Assembly: GCF_026041215.1 (NCBI RefSeq)
Contig: NZ_JAPEIQ010000039.1
Span: forward strand, 186,001 to 250,000
Source: Hoyosella sp. YIM 151337
GTDB taxonomy: Bacteria > Actinomycetota > Actinomycetes > Mycobacteriales > Mycobacteriaceae
Length of the DNA: 64,000 nt
Direction of reading: 5' to 3'
Notes under the pieces: generated by a model
What the model saw: only the letters and a program-made list of their open reading frames with translations
Database searches by the model: none
What the model was told of the DNA's origin: nothing
Part shown: piece after piece, positions 58,126-64,000 of the stretch
Layout: each line of letters opens with the position of its first letter
Numbering within the stretch: the stretch's first letter is position 1
Translations under genes and position numbers: made by a program

Positions 58126-58138
58126 TACAGTGGGGGCG
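58126..58138 (+). promoter_or_regulatory. Candidate leaderless promoter of the erythromycin-esterase-like gene
   Basis: TACAGT (58126-58131) fits TANNNT and ends 6 nt before the GTG start at 58138; there is no Shine-Dalgarno sequence, as expected for a leaderless transcript. Confidence 0.5.
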
Positions 58139-59403
58139 TGGCTGCTGATGTTCCGCCGCAGTATCTGTGGACGCTCACCGATGAGCCAGGCGATCCGCAC
58201 CCATTGCGTGCCTTTCTCCGTTCATTGCCGCGACCCCCGCGGTTACTCGCCTTCGGCGAGTGCATGCATGAGGAGGAAGCGCTGCCGCAGCTGCGCAATC
58301 AGTTCTTCAGGTATTTGGCCGAGTTCGAAGGTTACCGCTCGGTTGCTCTCGAAACTCATTGCATCGCAGATAACCTCGTCAACAACTTCGTGGTGCGAGG
58401 AGTGGGAAGTCTGGACATGGTGATGCGCGATGGGTTCAGTCATGGGTTCGGTGACTCCCCGGCGAATCGGCAGCTGGTGGAATGGATGCGCGCGTACAAC
58501 AGCGAGCGTGACGAGTCAGAGTGCTTGCGGTTCTACGGATTCGACGCACCCGTGGAGATGACGGGCGGGGAAAGCCCACGAGTGATCATCACCGCACTGT
58601 TTTCCTTGCTGGAAGAGCACGTGAACCCTGAACTGATGCCATGCCGCAAGCAGGTGATCGACACGCTCGTCGGCGACGACGAGCGATGGGCGAACGCCGA
58701 AGCTGCCTTCGAGCCGTCCCTGTCGGTTGGCACTTCGACAGACGCGATGCGACTGCGTTTGCTTATCGATGATCTGACCGCGTTGCTGTATTCCGAATCG
58801 CCCCATTTAGTGTCGCGATTGACTGAGGAAGACTGGTGGCGGGCCCGGTTGTACGCGCGAACAGCGGCCGGCTTGATGCGGTATCACGCTGCGGTGGCAG
58901 ATGATTCGGATCAGCGGGTGCCGCGACTGCTTGGCTTGCGTGATGAATTGATGGCCAGCAACCTCGCCGCGATTGCCGAGCGGGAGCGGCCGCGCGGTCC
59001 CACTTTGGTCTTCGCGCACAATCGTCACCTCCAGAAGTACAAGAGCCATTGGGTATTCAACGGCCAGGACATCGAATGGTGGAGTGCTGGCGCGATTGTC
59101 GACGTGCAACTGGGCGAGGAGTACGCGTTCCTCGCGTCAGCACTCGGGGTAGCAAAACACCACGAGATTAACGAACCGGCACCTAAGACGTTCGAAGCTT
59201 TCCTTTCCGAAGCACTGCCGGGGCATGTGACGATCTGCGCTGCAGACAGTTTAGTCAGGGCGTTCACAGAGACGGGTCACACACCCAAGCTGCGGGCTGA
59301 AACGTCCTCAAATCTCAGCTATTTTTCGCTTGATCCGCGCTACCTGGACAGAACTGAGGGTGTCGTGTTTCTCAAGGAAGTCAAGGCTGGTCGGCTTTGG
59401 TGA
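58138..59403 (+). CDS. Erythromycin esterase-like protein
   Basis: 421 residues of the Ere/EreA-like family (PF05139). Conserved active-site blocks: LLAFGECMHEEEALPQLRNQFF (Glu and His of the GE..H motif), SVALETHCI, and TLVFAHNRHLQKYK (AHN.H). Family members range from macrolide esterases to succinoglycan-cluster proteins of unknown function; macrolide hydrolysis is not implied by motifs alone. GTG chosen from the leaderless TACAGT. The 3' end overlaps the convergent SDR gene by 23 bp. Confidence 0.8.
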   Translation: MAADVPPQYLWTLTDEPGDPHPLRAFLRSLPRPPRLLAFGECMHEEEALPQLRNQFFRYLAEFEGYRSVALETHCIADNLVNNFVVRGVGSLDMVMRDGFSHGFGDSPANRQLVEWMRAYNSERDESECLRFYGFDAPVEMTGGESPRVIITALFSLLEEHVNPELMPCRKQVIDTLVGDDERWANAEAAFEPSLSVGTSTDAMRLRLLIDDLTALLYSESPHLVSRLTEEDWWRARLYARTAAGLMRYHAAVADDSDQRVPRLLGLRDELMASNLAAIAERERPRGPTLVFAHNRHLQKYKSHWVFNGQDIEWWSAGAIVDVQLGEEYAFLASALGVAKHHEINEPAPKTFEAFLSEALPGHVTICAADSLVRAFTETGHTPKLRAETSSNLSYFSLDPRYLDRTEGVVFLKEVKAGRLW

Positions 59404-60226
59404 TCTGCGCGATCCGCCGCTCGTAGTCGCCGCGTGTCTCGTGGTTCACTCCCGTCAGCGCGCGACGGCCGCCCACGGCCTTTCGGACCAGCGACATCAC
59501 TCGTTCTGGAATGAGCGCCAACGCCACACCCGCCGGATTGAGGTAACGCGGGACCGCGATCTCCGCCTGGCGGGTAGCGCACGTTCTGAGGATCGCTGCC
59601 GCGACATCCTCGGGATTAACAGTGGGCAGCACACCGCCCAGTTGCACCCCGGACGACAGGTCAGTGCGGACAGCCGAGGGCAGCACGCTTGATACGCTCA
59701 CACCTTGGTCAGCAAATTCCAGCCGGGCCGAAGCTGAGAGCCCCACTGCTGCGAATTTGCTTGCGTTGTAAGCGACCATGCCGTGGATCGGAATTTTGCC
59801 TGCCAGTGACGTCACGTTGACGATGTGGCCCTGCCCGCGTTCCGTCATTTGTCGGCCGAAGACCCGCATTCCGTGCATCACTCCGCGGACGTTGATCTCC
59901 ATGATTGCGTCGATCGTGTCGTCTGACTCGTGGAGAAACGCCCCGAGCGGCATGATTCCGGCATTGTTGACGAGAATGTCAACGGGCCCACACTCCGCTT
60001 CGACGCGCTCCCACGCAGTGCGTGTCCTGACGTCCAGTTCGAATGCGGTTGCGTCCGGACCGATTTCGTTCGCAACTGCGGCTGCGGCTGCCGCGTCGAG
60101 ATCGGTGACAATAACGCGTGCACCGTGTTCCGCGAACAAGTGCGCGGCAGCGCGGCCTATGCCCCGGCCGGCGCCCGTCACGAGCACAGTTGACAATGGC
60201 AGAGTAAGGGGTCGGTAGGGGGTCAT
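59381..60226 (-). CDS. Short-chain dehydrogenase/reductase
   Basis: 281 residues, classical SDR: cofactor motif VTGAGRGIGRAA (about 16-27), DLDVRT, NNAGIMPLG, catalytic Ser-Tyr-Lys in NVTSLAGKIPIHGMVAYNASK, and SVLPSAVRTDL after the active site. The Asp after beta-2 (VIVTDLD) suggests NAD preference. The C-terminal extension is basic. Third gene of the patatin-BVMO-SDR operon, overlapping the monooxygenase by 4 nt (ATGA); it may oxidise or reduce the alcohol/ketone linked to that enzyme. Confidence 0.88.
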   Translation of the reverse strand: MTPYRPLTLPLSTVLVTGAGRGIGRAAAHLFAEHGARVIVTDLDAAAAAAVANEIGPDATAFELDVRTRTAWERVEAECGPVDILVNNAGIMPLGAFLHESDDTIDAIMEINVRGVMHGMRVFGRQMTERGQGHIVNVTSLAGKIPIHGMVAYNASKFAAVGLSASARLEFADQGVSVSSVLPSAVRTDLSSGVQLGGVLPTVNPEDVAAAILRTCATRQAEIAVPRYLNPAGVALALIPERVMSLVRKAVGGRRALTGVNHETRGDYERRIAQITKADQP

Positions 60227-61698
60227 CGCTGCGCCTCCGTGGTTGCGTGGTTGTGTCGCCGAAACGCGGCAGGATCAAAGGTGGCGAGGCGGGTGAGCAT
60301 CCGGCGGGTTGACCACGGCCAGCTGAAACTGTTGCGGCCGTTCGCATCCAGGTAGTAGCTATGGCAGCCGCCCGCGTTGTACACCGTGCTGCCGAGAGCC
60401 TCTTGAACCTCCGCATTGAATGCGTGCTGTACCTCGTCACGCGGCGCCATCGGTGCCCACTTGTTTTCACGAAGATAGGTCACAGCCTGGCGCAGGTACC
60501 CGAGCTGCGCCTCCAGAATCATGAACGCAGACGTGTGCCCTGTTCCGAGAGACGGGCCGAGGAGGACGAACGCGTTCGGGAAACCCGCTATCGCGGTGCC
60601 CAAGTAGGCTTGCGGGCTGCCTTTCCAGTGGTCGTCAAGGCTGCGTCCGTCACCGTCGAATACCCGTGATCCGACTGGCATGTCCAGAATGTGAAAGCCG
60701 GTGCCGAAAATGATGGCGTCAACTTCTCGCTCCTGCCCATTGGCGCCGATCACAATGTTGCCGCGAATCTCGCGCACGGCGTTTCCGTGTACTTCGACGT
60801 TAGGCTGGGTGAGGGCAGGGTAGTAAGTGTTGGACATCAGCAGGCGCTTGCATCCGAGGATGTAGTCCGGGGTGAGGATGGTGCGCAGCTTTCTGTCTCG
60901 GACTTGCCGGTACAGGTGAGCGCGCCCTGTTTGCTGAATCACTCTGAGGAGCCACGGATTCCGGAAGCCGACACCCAGGCTTTCAAGGATCGCGTATTCG
61001 GCCTGTCGCAGCGCTCCATAAAGGCCGGGGATCCTCCGCATAGCCCATGTTTCCGCGGCGGGCATTGCGTGGTCCGGTTTGGGGAGCACCCACTGTGCGG
61101 TCCGTTGATACACGTGCAGTTGCGCGACTTCCGGCTGGATCTCGGGCACGAACTGCACTGCTGATGCACCCGTGCCGACGACGGCTACACGTTTGCCAGC
61201 CAGGTCATAGCTGTGGTTCCAGCGTGACGAGTGGAAAACCTCGCCGCTGAAGGTGTCGAGTCCGGGGATCTCTGGGATGAGGGGTTCGTTCCACGGACCC
61301 GGCGCGGCGGCGAGTACGCGGGCGCTAAAGCTGCCACGTGTGGTGTCAATTTCCCATCGACGTAGCGAAGAATTCCACTGTGCCCGAACAACTTCAGTGC
61401 GAAAATGCACCTTTCTCTGCACGTTGTGCTCGGCTGCCGTGCGCTCGATGTAGTCGCGGATCTCTGGCTGCCCGGCGAACACCCGCGACCACTCGGGGTT
61501 GGGTGCGAACGAGTAGGAATACAGCCTCGACGGCACGTCGCAGGCACACCCGGGGTAGGTGTTGTCCCGCCAGGTGCCGCCCAGAGCGTCACCTTTCTCC
61601 AGGATCACATAATCGTCGATGCCTGCTTCGCTGAGCGTGATGGCGGCGCCGATTCCGGAGATCCCGGCGCCGACAATGGCAACGTCATGATGTGTCAT
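60223..61698 (-). CDS. Flavin-binding monooxygenase, Baeyer-Villiger type
   Basis: 491 residues. First Rossmann motif VAIVGAGISGIGAAITL, EKGDALGGTWRDNTYPGCACDVPS typical of BVMO/FMO proteins, fingerprint FSGEVFHSSRW (F-x-G-x3-H-x3-W) about residue 155, second NADPH Rossmann motif VAVVGTGASAVQFVPEI, and DAIIFGTGFHILDMP. Likely NADPH- and FAD-dependent insertion of oxygen into ketones, or a related oxygenation. Flanked by patatin and SDR genes with 4-nt overlaps on both sides, resembling the MymA-type lipid-processing operons of Mycobacteriales. Substrate unknown. Confidence 0.88.
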   Translation of the reverse strand: MTHHDVAIVGAGISGIGAAITLSEAGIDDYVILEKGDALGGTWRDNTYPGCACDVPSRLYSYSFAPNPEWSRVFAGQPEIRDYIERTAAEHNVQRKVHFRTEVVRAQWNSSLRRWEIDTTRGSFSARVLAAAPGPWNEPLIPEIPGLDTFSGEVFHSSRWNHSYDLAGKRVAVVGTGASAVQFVPEIQPEVAQLHVYQRTAQWVLPKPDHAMPAAETWAMRRIPGLYGALRQAEYAILESLGVGFRNPWLLRVIQQTGRAHLYRQVRDRKLRTILTPDYILGCKRLLMSNTYYPALTQPNVEVHGNAVREIRGNIVIGANGQEREVDAIIFGTGFHILDMPVGSRVFDGDGRSLDDHWKGSPQAYLGTAIAGFPNAFVLLGPSLGTGHTSAFMILEAQLGYLRQAVTYLRENKWAPMAPRDEVQHAFNAEVQEALGSTVYNAGGCHSYYLDANGRNSFSWPWSTRRMLTRLATFDPAAFRRHNHATTEAQR

Positions 61699-62630
61699 GC
61701 GAGTACACCGGCCTTACTGTCGATCTGGGTGCGGGTCGAGCGGAGGGCGTGCTCGAAAGTGGCGAGACGCCTGCGCCCGTCCATGAAATTCGCGCCCATC
61801 ACTATGAGATCGGCGGGAGTTGCGTCGAGTCGCAGCACCCGTATTCCGCGGCTTTCCGCGAGCGCCACCTCGCGGTCGAGGCCCTCACTCATCTGGTTGC
61901 GCAAGCGTCGTTCCGCAATGTGCGCCCCGCGGCCCGGGATTTTTCCTGTTGACGCCATCGGCGCGATAACCACGAGTTCTTGCACGCCACTGTCGAGAGC
62001 GAGATCGACTGATGCGGTGGAGACGGCGCCTCCGTCGAGATAGTCCCGGCCGGAGATCCGCACCGGCGGGAACCAGCCAGGGATTGCCCACGACGCGCAC
62101 AGAGCGTCGCTCAGGGGCGCTTGCGGTGCGTGCGGAGAACCGAAAGCGACCCGTGCACCTGTGCTCACATCTGTCGCGACAAGCCACGTCGCGGGATGAT
62201 TAACCCACTCGCATCCCTCGGTCAGCCTGTTTGTGAGTTTTTTCAGCCAGGACGCGTCTCCACGTCCGCGAGGCAGCAGGCCAGCCGGTCGCGCTAGGCC
62301 GCTGCCGCGCAGCACGAGTGGCAACGCCGGAAAAGCAGGGGCAGGCAGCGGCGGGAAGCGGCCTGGTGCGGCAGCGAGGTGGTGGGCAAGTGCGGGGTGT
62401 GCAGACGTGCCAAGTTGCATGGCGACGAGCTCATCGACGTCAACACCGCTGCCGAGCATAGTCACGAGCTCTGCGCCGGCGGAGGTGCCCATGAGCAGCT
62501 GTGCATCCCGGGGATCCCAATCGAGCACGTCACGCACTGCCACGAGTGCGGCGACTGTCCAGGCGGCACCGAGAGTGCCACCGCAGCCGATTATCAGGCC
62601 GCGACGCTGCGACCGTTCAGATACCGTCAT
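61695..62630 (-). CDS. Patatin-like phospholipase/esterase
   Basis: 311 residues. Patatin features: oxyanion loop GLIIGCGGTLGAAW (about 11-24), nucleophile elbow G48-T-S50-A-G52, and catalytic Asp in YLDGGAVSTASVDLAL. The wide insertion between them (Pro/Ala-rich, 75-125) is typical of actinobacterial members. Probably hydrolyses a lipid or ester. First gene of the operon with the BVMO and SDR; together they could release a lipid, oxygenate it and then oxidise/reduce it. ATG start; divergent from the DUF418 gene. Confidence 0.85.
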   Translation of the reverse strand: MTVSERSQRRGLIIGCGGTLGAAWTVAALVAVRDVLDWDPRDAQLLMGTSAGAELVTMLGSGVDVDELVAMQLGTSAHPALAHHLAAAPGRFPPLPAPAFPALPLVLRGSGLARPAGLLPRGRGDASWLKKLTNRLTEGCEWVNHPATWLVATDVSTGARVAFGSPHAPQAPLSDALCASWAIPGWFPPVRISGRDYLDGGAVSTASVDLALDSGVQELVVIAPMASTGKIPGRGAHIAERRLRNQMSEGLDREVALAESRGIRVLRLDATPADLIVMGANFMDGRRRLATFEHALRSTRTQIDSKAGVLA

Positions 62631-62788
62631 AATTCGGAGACTATCGGTATCTGGAGGAGAACGAAAGTCCTACTTTTGGACGTCTCCTTCGTGCCCGCGC
62701 GCTGGATATACTTCGGGCCGAATGGAACACCCCGTGACTAATTAGTCCCCGGGGTATACCCGGCAGGCTTGCAGTTACGGAGGAAACG
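62631..62788 (+). promoter_or_regulatory. Divergent control region patatin/DUF418 with nested palindrome
   Basis: TATACT (62707-62712) is a good -10 for the DUF418 gene. Downstream, in the predicted leader, lies GACTAATTAGTC (62736-62747), a perfect 12-bp palindrome, itself flanked by ACCCCG (62729-62734) and CGGGGT (62750-62755). The ribosome-binding site GGAGGA precedes the ATG at 62789. On the patatin side, GGAGA...TCTCC and GTCC...GGAC arms (about 62654-62687) can form an imperfect hairpin. Confidence 0.5.
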
Positions 62789-64000
62789 ATGTCGCGTCAC
62801 CTTGCCAGGGGGCCGGTAGGTGCCAGGGAGCGCGCCCTCGCGCCTGACCTGGCGCGTGGCTTTATGCTCCTGCTGATTGTGATCGCAAACACTCCCTGGT
62901 ACCTGTGGGGCCGGGCGGGGGAACGTGTGTCTGCGCATCCGCCGTCGGAGTCGTTCATTGACCAACTGACGCAGGGGTTGATCATCACCACGATCGACCT
63001 GCGCGTCTACCCCATGTTCGCGTTCCTCTTCGGCTACGGCATCGTCCAGCTTTACCTCCGCCAACAAGCCGCGGGAACCGACGAACGCACCGCACGTAAC
63101 CTCCTTCAGCGCCGCAACTTCTGGCTGCTGATATTCGGTTTCGTCCACGCCGCCCTATTGTGGTTCGGCGATATTCTCGGTGCCTACGGTCTAGCCGGTC
63201 TGCTGCTCGTGTGGCTGTTCCTGCGGCGTCGTGACGGCACACTGCTCGTGTGGAGCGCGATCGGAGCGGGGGTGCTTGTTGCCCTCACACTGCTCACGTT
63301 TGCGGCGGTGTCGGCCACCCCTGAGGGCGAAGCCGAGGAGGCATTCAACCTCTATGGCGTCATCGAAGCCGCCAATGGCGAGCCGAACTACCTCGCGTCG
63401 ATGATCACCCGAATCTCGTTCTGGGCGTTCCTCATCGTCTTTCAGGGGCTACTCACTCTCGCGGTCCCGATCGCAATCCTGCTCGGTATCTGGGCTGCTC
63501 GGCGACGCATCCTCGAAGAGCCCGGCGCGCATCTGCCGCTGCTTCGCAGGGTCGCGGTAATCGGAATCGGCACCGCATGGATCGGTGGCGGCGTAACTGC
63601 GCTCGCGAAGCTCGGCGTATGGGATGTGCCCGAGGGGGCCGTCCAGGCTTTCGAGCTAGTACAGGTCACAACGGGGCTCGCTGGCGGTGTGGGATACGTC
63701 GCGCTCTTCGGCCTTGTCGGTCACCGGTTGCAGGGCCGGACTCTCGGCACCTTCGGCGCCGCGGTCAACGCGCTCGGCAAACGGTCACTTTCCGGCTACC
63801 TCGCGCAGTCGATCCTGTGTGCGCCCATCCTGGCGGCTTGGGGATTCGGCCTTGGTCAGCACATGGGCAGCGCGAACCTGTTCCTCTACGCAGTCGCAGT
63901 CTGGGTTCTCACAGTTATCGGTGCGTACATGCTCGAAAAGCGGAACCAGCGCGGTCCGGCTGAAGTCGTGTTGCGGCGGCTTACCTACGGCAAGCAGTGA
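62789..64000 (+). CDS. DUF418 family membrane protein
   Basis: 403 residues, about nine or ten TM helices. The N-terminal RALAPDLARGFMLLLIVIANTPWYLWG is the typical DUF418/heparan-acyltransferase-like start, MFAFLFGYGIVQL follows, and the conserved DUF418 C-terminal block NALGKRSLSGYLAQSILCAP is present (about 327-346). Proteins of this family are polytopic and poorly characterised; a transport or acyl-transfer role has been suggested. ATG preceded by GGAGGA. The stop codon is exactly the last base of the window, so downstream context is missing. Confidence 0.9.
   Translation: MSRHLARGPVGARERALAPDLARGFMLLLIVIANTPWYLWGRAGERVSAHPPSESFIDQLTQGLIITTIDLRVYPMFAFLFGYGIVQLYLRQQAAGTDERTARNLLQRRNFWLLIFGFVHAALLWFGDILGAYGLAGLLLVWLFLRRRDGTLLVWSAIGAGVLVALTLLTFAAVSATPEGEAEEAFNLYGVIEAANGEPNYLASMITRISFWAFLIVFQGLLTLAVPIAILLGIWAARRRILEEPGAHLPLLRRVAVIGIGTAWIGGGVTALAKLGVWDVPEGAVQAFELVQVTTGLAGGVGYVALFGLVGHRLQGRTLGTFGAAVNALGKRSLSGYLAQSILCAPILAAWGFGLGQHMGSANLFLYAVAVWVLTVIGAYMLEKRNQRGPAEVVLRRLTYGKQ

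Noticed and set aside
58138-59403. Calling the Ere-like gene a macrolide resistance determinant
   Set aside because: Family motifs do not establish macrolide esterase activity, and no mobile or resistance context is seen.

Overview
This window reads as chromosome from a high-GC actinomycete of the order Mycobacteriales (formerly Corynebacteriales). The evidence is a Wag31-type DivIVA, the lipomannan mannosyltransferase MptA, LppM, a PknL/Rv2175c-type divergent pair, the GlgM/GlgE alpha-glucan route, and gene order that follows Mycobacterium tuberculosis from pknL (Rv2176) back to wag31 (Rv2145c). Unlike M. tuberculosis, carotenoid genes are threaded through the pknL-mraZ part. A pigmented environmental relative such as Hoyosella, Dietzia or Rhodococcus fits; the genus is a guess.

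Layout. (1) 1-2272: PASTA-type Ser/Thr kinase pknL, entering from the left edge with an apparent CTG start, divergent from a Rv2175c-like DNA-binding protein. (2) 2319-13898: an envelope/carotenoid island on the minus strand, crtE-crtI-mptA-crtB and, beyond a plus-strand metF-like gene, GNAT-crtO-cruF-lppM-glycosyltransferase. Mannolipid and carotenoid genes are interleaved with overlapping or nearly touching ends. No lycopene cyclase is visible. (3) 13972-15129: a 37-codon small ORF coupled to a HEPN protein, then a DUF3040 membrane protein and a strong hairpin. (4) 15130-15777: non-coding upstream region of mraZ, with a four-box MraZ operator and a second array of inverted boxes.

(5) 15778-35832: the division and cell wall (dcw) cluster mraZ-sORF-rsmH-ftsL-ftsI-murE-murF-mraY-murD-ftsW-murG-murC-ftsQ-ftsZ-pgeF-yggS-sepF-yggT-wag31, mostly chained by 1-4 nt stop/start overlaps, ended by a bidirectional hairpin. 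(6) 35899-51345: a consolidated alpha-glucan locus, treY-glgX on the minus strand and glgC-pgm-glgP-glgM-glgE-glgB on the plus strand. It makes ADP-glucose, then maltose-1-phosphate, then branched glucan, and degrades or diverts glucan to glucose-1-phosphate and trehalose.

(7) 51360-54113: aguA-aguB agmatine-to-putrescine genes, divergent from a TetR regulator across a palindromic operator. (8) 54295-59403: accessory genes: a secreted collagen-like protein with 63 Gly-X-Y triplets, a linked family 2 glycosyltransferase, a DUF2252 protein and an erythromycin-esterase-like protein. (9) 59381-62630: a patatin / Baeyer-Villiger monooxygenase / short-chain dehydrogenase operon. (10) 62789-64000: a DUF418 membrane protein whose leader holds a 12-bp palindrome.

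The most unusual elements are the interleaved carotenoid/mannolipid operons, the Thr-rich collagen-like protein with its putative dedicated glycosyltransferase, the conserved-looking small ORF between mraZ and rsmH, and the mraZ upstream repeat arrays. All functions are inferred by reading motifs and gene order; no search was run.
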